In this document: positions 27,690-36,050 of the stretch, in pieces
Layout: each line of letters starts with the position of its first letter
Position numbering within the stretch: the stretch's first letter is position 1
DNA from: JAGVPT01 sp963827085
Lineage (GTDB): Bacteria; Bacteroidota; Ignavibacteria; UBA10030; UBA8401
Assembly (NCBI GenBank): GCA_963827085.1
Contig: CAWGZY010000001.1
Span: 434,001-498,000, forward strand
Direction: 5' to 3'
Length of the DNA: 64,000 bases
Made by a program: the position numbers and the translations under genes
The notes under the pieces: model-generated
Seen by the model: the letters and a program-made list of their open reading frames with translations, nothing else
Told to the model about the DNA's origin: nothing
The model's database searches: none

Positions 27690-27791
27690 ACTCTATCGCG
27701 CGAACTGGATTGGCGATGACTGGCTCCGTTAATGTGTCGAGCGCTCTTTGCGGGCTGAGGCGCATTCCAGCGGGGGAGCGTCTGGTTAGGA
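27690..27791 (-). repeat. attC site, R'' half (cassette 27871-29007)
   Basis: GTTAGGA at 27785-27791 with the long-form arm (GTGTCGAGCGCTCTTTGCGG, hairpin GCGCATTCCAGCGGG) is recognisable. The R' heptamer is lost. Confidence 0.6.
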
Positions 27792-27870
27792 CTTAAATGG
27801 TGAAAAGTGTTAACTCACGTCTCGACAAACAAGGTAACATTTTCTCAAACACCCTGGTCTGATATCGAGT

Positions 27871-29007
27871 TCATCTTGTGTCATATTCGGCTAACTTCTT
27901 TCTGATGAACTGGTTGAGTTCCTGCTGCCGTACTCCAAGGACAGTTTGAATAGCGTTATAGAAATCATTGTCTTCCGTTCCAAAAGAAAAGAGTTGCTTA
28001 AGAGCTGGCAGGCCGCCTTTTTCAAGAGCCAATCTGCAAAGCAAACCGCCAAAAACGTACTTGGGATCAGTGTAAGAATCGAAATGCGAAAACATCAAGA
28101 GGCTGTCCAAATTGAGGTCCGTATGAACCTCGAGGTATTTCTGCATCCTTTTCATATGCCATGAAAGTTCATGACCTCTAGATCCGCCAAGCAAAGCAGC
28201 GTAGCCTTCGAGGAAATAATAATGTGCTTTAGGAAAAAGCGGATTGAGATAAACATGCACGAATTCGTGAGGATACCACTCGTCCTGGCCGGCACCATAC
28301 ACGATGCGATTGGCGATATCAGTCAGCCCTCCCGTGCCACGATTGTAGCCTTCACCAACATAGAAGTCGAACCCTAGCATTCTCATAATATCGCCCAAGT
28401 CGTCTGCAAGATAGAATTCAGTCGGAAAAGGCTTAATATTCCAAAGTGCAGTTAGTGAATCGACGAATGAGTTCATCCGCTGCGCCAACTCTCTGTTGAA
28501 ACGGTGGCTAGACGGAAATATAAACGTTATGCTGCCGACAGTTTCCTTCTGCCAAGATTTTGTGTTGACAGATAGGATGTTGCCGAGTCGAAACTTGCCG
28601 TTCTCCTTAGCTGCCGTAATGCGAACAATACAGAAGGGGCGAGAAAAATGAGTATCGGTTTGAGCGGCAAACAACGTGCGAATCACAAATCCGCTGTCGA
28701 CCTGCACAACACTCATGACAGTTGGTTTGTAATAAGCAAGGAAGTAGTACAGACTAGGACTGAAATAAACACTATTGAGGAAATCAAACTTTGCGTACCG
28801 TTGTTTTTCTGAAGTGAGCCAGTAAGGGTTATCGAATGTACTATCGGGATTTGCGTTTAGGTAATTATCCCAAAGATGAATGACTTGAGCGATCTCGACG
28901 TTGGAAGTGTCGATATCAGGATTCACGTAAAGGCCAATATGGGATGGCTGCGCAAAAATGCCGCTGCACCCAATTATCCACAGGTATAGGACTCTTTTCA
29001 ATGGCAT
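27871..29007 (-). CDS. Secreted protein with gluzincin-like metallopeptidase motif
   Basis: 378 residues with a signal peptide (MPLKRVLYLWIIGCSGIFAQ). The region near residue 245 reads WYPHEFVHVYLNPLF, an HEXXH zinc motif, and 20 residues later YFLEGYAALLGG, where Glu is placed as the third ligand in gluzincins of the peptidase MA type. This suggests a zinc peptidase, but no close family was recognised and the N-terminal two thirds are unassigned. The gap to the attC on its 3' side is about 80 bases, longer than usual. Confidence 0.6.
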   Translation of the reverse strand: MPLKRVLYLWIIGCSGIFAQPSHIGLYVNPDIDTSNVEIAQVIHLWDNYLNANPDSTFDNPYWLTSEKQRYAKFDFLNSVYFSPSLYYFLAYYKPTVMSVVQVDSGFVIRTLFAAQTDTHFSRPFCIVRITAAKENGKFRLGNILSVNTKSWQKETVGSITFIFPSSHRFNRELAQRMNSFVDSLTALWNIKPFPTEFYLADDLGDIMRMLGFDFYVGEGYNRGTGGLTDIANRIVYGAGQDEWYPHEFVHVYLNPLFPKAHYYFLEGYAALLGGSRGHELSWHMKRMQKYLEVHTDLNLDSLLMFSHFDSYTDPKYVFGGLLCRLALEKGGLPALKQLFSFGTEDNDFYNAIQTVLGVRQQELNQFIRKKLAEYDTR

Positions 29008-29062
29008 AAGTGCTCCTGATCAATTAATGATGCAGCGCGTTGCCATTTTTCTTTTTTTTGCG

Positions 29063-29151
29063 AGAACAAATCTCCGACGGTAATTTCTTTCAGCTTGTCG
29101 AGCGATCTTTGTGAGACCCGCGAATTTGAGCGGGGAGCGACTGCTTAGAGT
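29063..29151 (-). repeat. Degenerate attC site (cassette 29170-30069)
   Basis: The long-form right arm is recognisable (TTTCAGCTTGTCGAGCGATC, GACCCGC ... AGCGGGGAGCGACT), followed by GCTTAGA in place of GTTRRRY. The left half is lost. Confidence 0.5.
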
Positions 29152-29169
29152 GCCGCATAAGCAGAGGAG

Positions 29170-30069
29170 TTATTTATCAGGAGTCTTAAAAACATAGAAT
29201 GAATTAGGAGTAGCCCATATGTTGCGATTATTGTCAGAATCACTTTTTGTCGCAGTAAAACTTTCGAGAGATATTTGTGTAATCCGATCGACATAGAATC
29301 GGTTGTCGATGAAGGTTTCAGAAATAAATTTGTCATTAGTCGAATATGTCAAGAATATGCGAAAAGTCAAAGGTGAGTTGTCCATGCTATACTGGACGAA
29401 AGTTAAATGCACCTTGAACGGGCCGGGTACAAGAGAGTCTTCTTGATAGGTCGTCCCTTCATATTTTACAAGGCGTGTGATATGGGCCTGCATATTTGTA
29501 TTTTCAAACGTTGTATCCCGTGACAGGAGATGTTCTTGGTCGAGATGATCGATCGGATTTTCGGATATTGAATTAAAGGTACGAGAGATCGTTGTGCCGG
29601 GCGGAATGAATGTAATTCTCTCGGGTCTTGATATCGTGGTTACTGATGACCAGAATGTGTTTGAAAAGGCTGAGTTATAGCCGCTGCCCGTTCTATGGTT
29701 GCGATCGTAAAAGGTTTCCCAAAATGAAGCATTGGTTGCTGAGGATCCATTTGCCGTCATGGTAATGGTTTCGTCCCAATAATCGTGCTTTGTCGTCCCC
29801 GTAATATATGAGCATTTCTTCCAGTCGATGTACAACGGTTCATTTAATTTGTTATGGATGAATAACCCCACTAATCCATTTTCGGCCCAGAATACATACG
29901 CAACTTGAATTGAGTCGTTTTCATAAGTGGGAAAGCCTTCGACGGTGGAACAGTTTGGCGACTGTAAATCCAATAGCAGAGTTTGTGTGGCGGCCGGCGG
30001 CGGCGGTTGCGTACAAGAGATAGCTGTAAAGAGTAAAGCTGAGAAGATTGCGAAGGAAAAGTGTCTCAT
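29170..30069 (-). CDS. Lipoprotein of unknown function
   Basis: 299 residues starting with a lipoprotein signal (MRHFSFAIFSALLFTAISC, lipobox TAISC, then QPPPPAATQ). The mature part is beta-rich with no recognised domain. The GAGCATATATC-region before the ATG holds AAAAAGGAGCA as ribosome site. It is a single-gene cassette with attC at both ends. Confidence 0.75.
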   Translation of the reverse strand: MRHFSFAIFSALLFTAISCTQPPPPAATQTLLLDLQSPNCSTVEGFPTYENDSIQVAYVFWAENGLVGLFIHNKLNEPLYIDWKKCSYITGTTKHDYWDETITMTANGSSATNASFWETFYDRNHRTGSGYNSAFSNTFWSSVTTISRPERITFIPPGTTISRTFNSISENPIDHLDQEHLLSRDTTFENTNMQAHITRLVKYEGTTYQEDSLVPGPFKVHLTFVQYSMDNSPLTFRIFLTYSTNDKFISETFIDNRFYVDRITQISLESFTATKSDSDNNRNIWATPNSFYVFKTPDK

Positions 30070-30122
30070 GATATATGCTCCTTTTTAATAGTGGTCTGAA
30101 TCGACATCGGAAATGTGCGGCG

Positions 30123-30245
30123 CCCTAACGGAGCGCAGCGAGGGCGATGTGCAGGTGAGTTCCCTGTAGAATCTAGGGTTCCGTTAGATTGTCGAACGAT
30201 CTTTATAAGACCCCGCGTATTCCAAACGGGAGCGACTGGTTGCGC
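30123..30245 (-). repeat. attC site (cassette 30270-30695)
   Basis: R' CCCTAAC at 30123-30129 and R'' GTTGCGC at 30239-30245 (plus-strand reading). The right arm is the long form with hairpin (ACCCCGCGTATTCCAAACGGG). Length 123 bp. Confidence 0.75.
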
Positions 30246-30269
30246 TGGCGACGATTCGACGTTCAAATG

Positions 30270-30695
30270 TCAGTCAAAATTGACCATTTCGACAGGATCT
30301 GTTCCTTTCTCTGGGGGAGTTAAATTCAGTTCTGAATAAGCAAGCGAACCGTTGGAAAGTCTCACCCTTACCATCGTGAACGCGTGTGGGTGATACCCTG
30401 TCGGCAACTTATTAACGGGAAGCCACGTGTCCCACGTCTCATTGGGTTTAAGTTTCTTGGGCAATACTCTATCGTTTCGAATTACATGGATCTTGGGATG
30501 CGAATTGAACCAGATGTGGGTAACCTCAATCTCTCGGTCCAGGGTTAGATTTGTGATGGTAATGAAAAAGGCTTCCTTTTGGCTATCTTCGATGAATGCC
30601 CGATGGACGAGCACTCGAATTCGCCGCCTATTCAGGAGGGCATTGGGATATTCCCCTCCATAATTTTCAATTAATTTTTCTAGCATGTGTAACAT
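30270..30695 (-). CDS. Small cytoplasmic protein of unknown function
   Basis: The start at 30695 lies five bases after AAGGAGG; a second in-frame ATG precedes it by one codon. The 141-residue product has a helical N-terminus and then a beta-rich domain (RRRIRVLVHRAFIEDSQKEA, FFITITNLTLDREIEVTHIW, HAFTMVRVRLSNGSLAYSEL). No family was recognised. The 5' leader is short, as in cassettes. Confidence 0.65.
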   Translation of the reverse strand: MLHMLEKLIENYGGEYPNALLNRRRIRVLVHRAFIEDSQKEAFFITITNLTLDREIEVTHIWFNSHPKIHVIRNDRVLPKKLKPNETWDTWLPVNKLPTGYHPHAFTMVRVRLSNGSLAYSELNLTPPEKGTDPVEMVNFD

Positions 30696-30716
30696 CATAG
30701 CCTCCTTTTGACGCCA

Positions 30717-30898
30717 GTCTGACAAACCGGAACTAAGCTGTTTACGGCTCCCTACGATTGCAGACTCGTAGAGCGGCGACGTGCAGCCAGTACCATCTAG
30801 AATATGCGCGCGGCCAAATCGCTGGTTGTTGATTCCATCGGCTTGTCGAGCACTTTTTGCGAGACCTCACGTATTTCAGCGGGGGCCACTGGTCGGGC
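30717..30898 (-). repeat. attC site (cassette 30910-31996)
   Basis: R'-like GTCTGAC at 30717-30723 followed by ACCGGAACTAAGCTG, and R'' GTCGGGC at 30892-30898 with the long-form arm. Both heptamers deviate by one base from consensus. Length 182 bp. Confidence 0.65.
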
Positions 30899-30909
30899 CT
30901 CCCACTTGT

Positions 30910-31404
30910 TTAAATTAAAAAGGGTATTACTCTTTTTGTTCGCGCTGCATAAGCAACATACTGTGGGTATTGTTGAACAATAAGATGTTCTTCGGAATAA
31001 ATTCGAAAGGAAACACCGCCAGTCCCGGCGGCTCCAAGCATCAAATTAATAACTGAAAGATGTGAAAAGACTGCCGCCCAAAGGAAATACAAGATGGATG
31101 CATAGATAGGATGACGAATGTATGCGTACGGGCCTGTAGTGATCAATCCACCTTCTGTAGGATCCGCTGCGGCATGAAAACTTCTTTTTCCAAATGTTAT
31201 TCGGGCCCAGGCCATTAACCCAACGGCCAAAAGCTGTATCGTGATTGCGATATATCCTGATGCCAGAAGAGAATTCTGGATGAACAAGCCAACCAGTGCA
31301 AGAACCAATATAAAATGACCAGTTACCGATGCAGACCTTAAGCTTAACATAATGACTCTTTCGTACTCAAGGGCAATGGGCTGCCTAATCGCATACTCAT
31401 ACAA
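30910..31404 (-). CDS. Isoprenylcysteine carboxyl methyltransferase-like membrane protein (second gene of a two-gene cassette)
   Basis: 164 residues with four to five transmembrane helices and the ICMT/PEMT-type C-terminal motif GLITTGPYAYIRHPIYASIL followed by FRIYSEEHLIVQQYPQYVAY, where RHP and the EE..(L) helix form the SAM-binding site in the family. The methyl acceptor is unknown in bacteria. It overlaps the end of the upstream homologue by a few bases, with no attC between them. Confidence 0.8.
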   Translation of the reverse strand: MYEYAIRQPIALEYERVIMLSLRSASVTGHFILVLALVGLFIQNSLLASGYIAITIQLLAVGLMAWARITFGKRSFHAAADPTEGGLITTGPYAYIRHPIYASILYFLWAAVFSHLSVINLMLGAAGTGGVSFRIYSEEHLIVQQYPQYVAYAARTKRVIPFLI

Positions 31405-31996
31405 TACCCGGAATTAGAGATTTTGTTTTTGCCATATACTCTTTGTACTGGTTGCCGAATTTTTCAAGAAGAACGATTTCTTCACATCGAATCCGGTAGA
31501 CAATTGCGCCCGTAATAGGAATCACAATTATTATCAAGCTCACCCAAGTGCCAAAATAGACTGCCAGTCCAATAAATTCAATGAGAAGGCCGCTGTACGA
31601 TGGATGGCGAACGTATTTATACAGTCCTTTTAAAACCAGAATGTGTTCTTCTTGAATGGCAATGTCTACCGTAAAAAACTTGCCGAGTGATATGATTGAG
31701 AGCCAACGAATTATTAATCCTCCCATCAGAAAAAAGAAGGCGATCGCACCGGTAATCGATCTTGACAATTGGAATGCCGCCGAGGGATACCATTGAAGAA
31801 CAACTGTGAGACTCGTCGAAGCAATGATTGTAAGCCACAAGAGTCGCAAGGAACCCCGATCTTTTATTGATGATAATTTTTTTTGAGATCTTTTGAACAC
31901 CAAAAGAGTAATCTCTGAGAGTAGGAAGAGAATAACAGCATATTTGGGAAGTGATTCAACGGCCATAATTATACCAACCAAAGGAATAGGAATCAA
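31397..31996 (-). CDS. Isoprenylcysteine carboxyl methyltransferase-like membrane protein (first gene of a two-gene cassette)
   Basis: 199 residues with about five transmembrane helices and the same SAM-binding region: LVLKGLYKYVRHPSYSGLLI and YRIRCEEIVLLEKFGNQYKE, ending KTKSLIPGIV. It is longer than its overlapping partner and only distantly similar to it. The two genes share one cassette and one attC, so they are likely translated together. Confidence 0.82.
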   Translation of the reverse strand: MIPIPLVGIIMAVESLPKYAVILFLLSEITLLVFKRSQKKLSSIKDRGSLRLLWLTIIASTSLTVVLQWYPSAAFQLSRSITGAIAFFFLMGGLIIRWLSIISLGKFFTVDIAIQEEHILVLKGLYKYVRHPSYSGLLIEFIGLAVYFGTWVSLIIIVIPITGAIVYRIRCEEIVLLEKFGNQYKEYMAKTKSLIPGIV

Positions 31997-32019
31997 GATG
32001 CTTCATCGCTACGGTCTGA

Positions 32020-32111
32020 TGACTGGGCTAATCGTCAACGTCTGCTTTGCCAGCTTGTTTATTGCTCTTTGCGAAACCCCGCGTATTCAAACGGGGAGCG
32101 GCTGGTTAGGG
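32020..32111 (-). repeat. attC site, decayed R' half (cassette 32120-32740)
   Basis: R'' GTTAGGG at 32105-32111 and the long-form hairpin (ACCCCGCGTATTCAAACGGG) are clear. The R' side reads only a vague CTGATGACTGGGCTAATCGTC. Confidence 0.6.
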
Positions 32112-32119
32112 CGCAAATA

Positions 32120-32740
32120 TTACTTAACCATATCCAGAATTGTCTGTTCAAGCTTTCCATTCGATCTGTATTCAGCGCTATCAAGCGACGATTTAGCAGA
32201 TTGACCCGACATAAAAGAAATAGTTTCGTGATAATCTTTATAGCCTGTTACTTTAAGATTGAGAATATAGTTTATATTAACCGTCAAACGAGAGCGGTTT
32301 GGAGAGATTTCGGAAACGACTATATTCATCTTCCCTTTAAGGTCAAGCTGCCGATGAATTTCGTAAAGAGCGTTGTCTATCACAGTTTCATATACCGTGT
32401 TAGCTCGTGATGCCGGGAATCGATAAGCACTGTCGGTGGTTGGACTGTAAGGGTGCGGTGTGTGGATCGTATAACTAAACTCCCCACCTTCAATATATTT
32501 TTCAGGATCCGCGGCATAATTTAAATTTATGAAGCCAGATTTATTGTCCATAGTGTTAATCGCGAAGAAACTAGACGACAAGCCAACTACTAATTGATTC
32601 CAGGTGGAATCTTTCGATCTATTCACGTCAATTGAAGTAGTAATGAGCGCTGTTTGATTTGATGGAACATACGTAGATGTACCCGCAGCGCATCCGCTTA
32701 GGAAAATTGAAGCTGTAATGCAAATAAATAAATTCTTCAT
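32120..32740 (-). CDS. Lipoprotein of unknown function
   Basis: 206 residues with a lipoprotein signal (MKNLFICITASIFLSGCAAG, lipobox LSGC). The mature protein has a pattern of alternating strands (ALITTSIDVNRSKDSTWNQL, MNIVVSEISPNRSRLTVNIN) that could be a small alpha/beta domain as in some outer-membrane assembly lipoproteins; this is not certain. Its stop lies 8 bases from R''. Confidence 0.7.
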   Translation of the reverse strand: MKNLFICITASIFLSGCAAGTSTYVPSNQTALITTSIDVNRSKDSTWNQLVVGLSSSFFAINTMDNKSGFINLNYAADPEKYIEGGEFSYTIHTPHPYSPTTDSAYRFPASRANTVYETVIDNALYEIHRQLDLKGKMNIVVSEISPNRSRLTVNINYILNLKVTGYKDYHETISFMSGQSAKSSLDSAEYRSNGKLEQTILDMVK

Positions 32741-32768
32741 AGATGAGTCTTTCTTTAAAGTACGTGCG

Positions 32769-32883
32769 TCCTAACGGACCCCGGATAAACTGCGTTGGCT
32801 CAGTAGCCATTTCGCGCATGCTAAATCGTCGACGGCTGTATCGCCAGACCCCGTGCATTCCAACGGGGAGCGACTGGCTAGGG
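32769..32883 (-). repeat. attC site (cassette 32896-33402)
   Basis: R' TCCTAAC at 32769-32775 with GGACCCCGGATAAACTGCG, R'' GCTAGGG at 32877-32883. The arm keeps the hairpin (ACCCCGTGCATTCCAACGGGG) but lacks the CAGCTTGTCGAGCG part. Length 115 bp. Confidence 0.7.
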
Positions 32884-32895
32884 CGTCCGATAGAG

Positions 32896-33402
32896 CTATT
32901 CCTTGCCTTGTTCTTTATTCAAAGGTTTCCAATACACTTTGTAATCCTCGTCAAGCATGAGTTTTGCAAGAAATGAGATTTGACCAGTATGGAGCTCCAA
33001 GTGTGTCAAAGCTGTGATTAATGCCGACAATACTGTTTCATCAAATCCTTGAATACGCTGCTGTGCAAGCAATGATTCCGGCGTAACCTGCAAAACCGTA
33101 TCTCGGACTTCTTTATCCAATAAACCTATTTGTTGAAGAAGTTCTTTTTTGGAAACGGTATTTAGATCAGTAAATTCTTGGGCTCTGTTACGCTCAAATG
33201 CATGACCGCCGATTGCCGAATAAACCCATTGGTGAAGATTTCCCGATAGATGTTGGAGAATTATGCCGACGCTATTTGAATTACTTGATGGACGATGCCA
33301 AATTTGTTGATCGTCCAGTTGATTAACTGCATGGGTGATTCGTTCAAATGCCTTGGAAAAACGATTCGACATTATAGTCAATATTTGATTTTCGATTTGC
33401 AT
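32896..33402 (-). CDS. DinB-family / DUF1572-like protein
   Basis: 168 residues of the DinB four-helix bundle: RFSKAFERITHAVNQLDDQQ, then IWHRPSSNSNSVGIILQHLS with the first metal-site His (LQHLSGN), and TALTHLELHTGQISFLAKLM with the last one (HLELHTGQ). DinB-type proteins bind a metal and include thiol S-transferases. The role here is unknown. Other helical-bundle proteins of this fold occur at 48364 and 50501 in the same array. Confidence 0.85.
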   Translation of the reverse strand: MQIENQILTIMSNRFSKAFERITHAVNQLDDQQIWHRPSSNSNSVGIILQHLSGNLHQWVYSAIGGHAFERNRAQEFTDLNTVSKKELLQQIGLLDKEVRDTVLQVTPESLLAQQRIQGFDETVLSALITALTHLELHTGQISFLAKLMLDEDYKVYWKPLNKEQGKE

Positions 33403-33427
33403 AATTGCCCTAGTACTTATTCTCGTG

Positions 33428-33617
33428 TGCTAATGGACCGGAGCTAACCGGCGATGGATAAGCGCCGCAGCGAGGGCAGCCGGCCCGCCCGTGGTATGTC
33501 AAGTCCGATAGTAGCTCTTTGTTCCGCGCCAGCAAAATCGTCGCTGGCTCCCTCCGTCAGCTTGTCGAGCGTTCTTTGCGAGACGCGCCGTTTTTTGGCG
33601 GGAGCCACTGGTTAGAC
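33428..33617 (-). repeat. attC site (cassette 33674-33847)
   Basis: R'-like TGCTAAT at 33428-33434 with GGACCGGAGCTAA, R'' GTTAGAC at 33611-33617, long-form arm with hairpin GCCGTTTTTTGGCGGG. Length 190 bp. Confidence 0.75.
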
Positions 33618-33673
33618 AGCGGGCGCATGTGTTTAGTTTGAACGAGACAGGAAAGTTTCAATGAAATTGATTT

Positions 33674-33847
33674 TTACATTTTGAGAAACTCGAGCAATTT
33701 GTACATCAGGATGGCAGGCCACACAAGGGCCTTGAAAAATCCAAGTACACCTTCCCAAAAAGTTGCGGAGTGCTGAATGAAATACACCGCAGCACCGACG
33801 AACGCCAACCCATAGATACCGCCAAAAGCACCATTGTTGTGTTTCAT
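33674..33847 (-). CDS. Small conserved membrane protein
   Basis: The start at 33847 (MKHNNGAFGGIYGLAFVGAA) has AAGGAA seven bases upstream; starts at 33874 and 33931 are possible. The 57-residue product holds a hydrophobic helix, an HSATFWEGVLGFFKALVWPA segment and KLLEFLKM at the end. Proteins of this type are common and short in many bacteria; their function is unknown. Confidence 0.7.
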   Translation of the reverse strand: MKHNNGAFGGIYGLAFVGAAVYFIQHSATFWEGVLGFFKALVWPAILMYKLLEFLKM

Positions 33848-33941
33848 TCCATTGTTCCTTTGATGTTCGTTCATGGAAGAGTCTCTGTCGTTTGTTATTG
33901 TTTTTTGACTTTGTAAGTGTTGGAGTTGCACCGCACTCGCT

Positions 33942-34006
33942 TCCTAACGGATTGAAGCTACTCTGATGCGGCTATATTCCATTGAGGCTCAAGACAAAAT
34001 AAGCCA
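33942..34006 (-). repeat. Degenerate attC site (cassette 34011-35174)
   Basis: R' TCCTAAC at 33942-33948 followed by GGATTGAAGCTACTCTGATG is recognisable. The R'' heptamer is not, and the element is only about 65 bp. Confidence 0.45.
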
Positions 34007-34010
34007 TTCA

Positions 34011-35174
34011 TTAATTCCTTTTGGAAGTGAAGGGAAGCGGATCGTACAAACCCCGGCAAAGTCCCTCCGTGTAATTACCTTGTGATGCCAGAAAAGCGGA
34101 AACATTTGTCAGTACGACCACCCCGACGCGTTCGTTTCGTTCAAAGATAACTCCGGATGTGTATCCGCCAGTTGCACCAAACGCGCCCACATGGTGTTTT
34201 CCCAGATCGCTATAGGTTGCCCATCCGAGCCCTCCTGTAAGATGCTCGTCAAACGTCTTCGTTGTTTTCTGGGCGAGAAAGAAATACGTTGTATCGATCA
34301 TGTTTGCTTTGAGATACTTTACTAGGTCTTTAACTGAAGATTTTATGCCGCCTGCACCGGTTAGCGCACTACATTCGCCGTCCTCGTAGGGAAGCACTTG
34401 ACCTTTGGGATCTCTACCTCGGACCATAGAACGCCGGCGTTCGTCATTGAGTGCAACAAATGTGTTTCTCATCCCTAGGGGAGCACAGACAGTTTTAAAG
34501 AGAAGCTTTTCGTACGGCATGGCCGAAATCAATGTCAGGATATAGCCCAACAAGCCTCCACCGAGGTTGGAGTATGTCCTTTTCTCACCAGGCGTTGATT
34601 GCAGAACCATTTGATGAGATAAATAGTCGTAGAGCCTAGTTGTGTCATAGTATCGGTAAGGGTTGTATGGATCGAAAGGGTGCTCTTTATTGTCCCTGAC
34701 ATTTGTCGGCTCGAAAGGGAGGCCGGAAGTATGGTTCGCAAGATGAACGAGGGTTATTTCTTTTCCGTCGAGAGAACTTTGATTTAAGTGAACGGGCAGG
34801 AGATTTTTGATCGGCTCATTGAGATCGACCTTCCCGTTATATACCAGCTCGGCGAGCATAGTGCCGGTGAATGTTTTTGTGATGGAACCTACACCAAAGA
34901 CGCTATCGCTGTTGTTAATGTACACCAAGGAATCATTGCGTCGAAGGATTCCCACATATTTCTCTGAATCGCCGGTTATAATACAAATGGAAAGTTGCGT
35001 CTCATTCGGGAAATGCTGTGCATAGTTGAAAACGATCTGCGCCTGTGAAGAATCAAGCAAGTCAGGGTATTCTGATACAGGTAGCCTCCCAAGTTCTTTC
35101 GAATTAAACAGTGAGCAAGAGACAGCGCTTAACGACAAAAAAAGAGCAAAGAATACATTTTTTTGTGATGTCAT
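34011..35174 (-). CDS. Serine hydrolase of the beta-lactamase/penicillin-binding fold, lipoprotein
   Basis: 387 residues with a lipoprotein signal (FFALFLSLSAVSC). The class C-like active site is visible: FGVGSITKTFTGTMLAEL (Ser-x-x-Lys), KRTYSNLGGGLLGYIL (Tyr-x-Asn) and KHHVGAFGATGGYTSG (the HxG region near the third motif). Members include class C beta-lactamases, D-amino acid peptidases and esterases; which one this is cannot be told. It is one of the largest enzymes carried by a cassette here. Confidence 0.88.
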   Translation of the reverse strand: MTSQKNVFFALFLSLSAVSCSLFNSKELGRLPVSEYPDLLDSSQAQIVFNYAQHFPNETQLSICIITGDSEKYVGILRRNDSLVYINNSDSVFGVGSITKTFTGTMLAELVYNGKVDLNEPIKNLLPVHLNQSSLDGKEITLVHLANHTSGLPFEPTNVRDNKEHPFDPYNPYRYYDTTRLYDYLSHQMVLQSTPGEKRTYSNLGGGLLGYILTLISAMPYEKLLFKTVCAPLGMRNTFVALNDERRRSMVRGRDPKGQVLPYEDGECSALTGAGGIKSSVKDLVKYLKANMIDTTYFFLAQKTTKTFDEHLTGGLGWATYSDLGKHHVGAFGATGGYTSGVIFERNERVGVVVLTNVSAFLASQGNYTEGLCRGLYDPLPFTSKRN

Positions 35175-35215
35175 TTTTAGATACTTGCGCTGTAAAGGTA
35201 CTGCGGCGCATTACG

Positions 35216-35399
35216 CCCTAATGGACCGGTGCTAAGCTGTCTTCGACCCGAAGGGTTGTAGACTTGTAGAGCGGCAACGTGCAGTCACATCAATGTAGAA
35301 TATACGCTCGTCAGGCATCGCCGTTTCCTTAAGAGATTTCTCCGGCCCACGGCGAAATCGTCCATGGCTGGTTCCCTCATCGTGAGCGACTGGTTATGC
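35216..35399 (-). repeat. attC site (cassette 35394-35855)
   Basis: R' CCCTAAT at 35216-35222 with GGACCGGTGCTAAGCTG, R'' GTTATGC at 35393-35399. The arm is a short form (CTCATCGTGAGCGACTGG). The stop codon of the DoxX-like gene lies inside R''. Length 184 bp. Confidence 0.75.
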
Positions 35400-35855
35400 G
35401 GCATGGGTGTTTTTGGTGATTGGCCGCAATTTCCATCGTCCGTAGGCGACAAAAGCCGCCAGAATAAGAAGAGCTCCCGTCATTGGGAGAACGAAAAATT
35501 CTCCCTGGGCGATGTGATAGATATTAGCCAATAGCATAATCAATGTTAAACCTGCAGCAGCCAATGTTGTAAGTTGAGGTCGAATTTTGAATGCAGCCGG
35601 AAGAATGAGACCAAAAGCGCCCAGCAATTCGGAAACACCGATGAATCGGACGAGCAGCTCCGGGAGTCGTGGCGCCCAGAAGATTTGAGCGGCAATCTCC
35701 TGGATTGGCTTGAATGTTTTTAGGAACCCGGCATTCAAGTACAATATTGCCAAGAGTACTTGTAGAATCCAGAGGGCGATATTAAGCTTCGAGCTTTTTG
35801 CTTGGCTCTGTTCCATGTAATGTCGTATGATATTTGTCTTCATGTTAGTTGACAC
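35394..35855 (-). CDS. DoxX-family membrane protein
   Basis: 153 residues with four transmembrane helices. The DoxX pattern is clear: ILQVLLAILYLNAGFLKTFK, RLPELLVRFIGVSELLGAFG, LTTLAAAGLTLIMLLANIYH and a final helix ending VAYGRWKLRP. DoxX proteins are linked to quinone or redox processes, without a settled biochemical role. Its TAA stop is inside the attC R'' heptamer. Confidence 0.88.
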   Translation of the reverse strand: MSTNMKTNIIRHYMEQSQAKSSKLNIALWILQVLLAILYLNAGFLKTFKPIQEIAAQIFWAPRLPELLVRFIGVSELLGAFGLILPAAFKIRPQLTTLAAAGLTLIMLLANIYHIAQGEFFVLPMTGALLILAAFVAYGRWKLRPITKNTHAA

Positions 35856-35862
35856 AAAAGCC

Positions 35863-36043
35863 GCTTAATGGTCACGAAATACCTGCGGCGGCATGTCGCG
35901 CCGGTTCGGTAGCCATTCCGCGGATGGTAAGCTGCGTCCGATTGTAACTCCTATGTTCGCGCGTGTGAAATCGTCGACAGTTTCTTCCGTCAGTGAGCGC
36001 TTATCGCCATCACGCTCCGCGTGACTTGATCGACTAGTTAGAG
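35863..36043 (-). repeat. attC site (cassette 36051-37031)
   Basis: R'-like GCTTAAT at 35863-35869 and R'' GTTAGAG at 36037-36043. The arm is a variant with its own hairpin (GCCATCACGCTCCGCGTGAC). Length 181 bp. Confidence 0.65.
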
Positions 36044-36050
36044 TGCAACA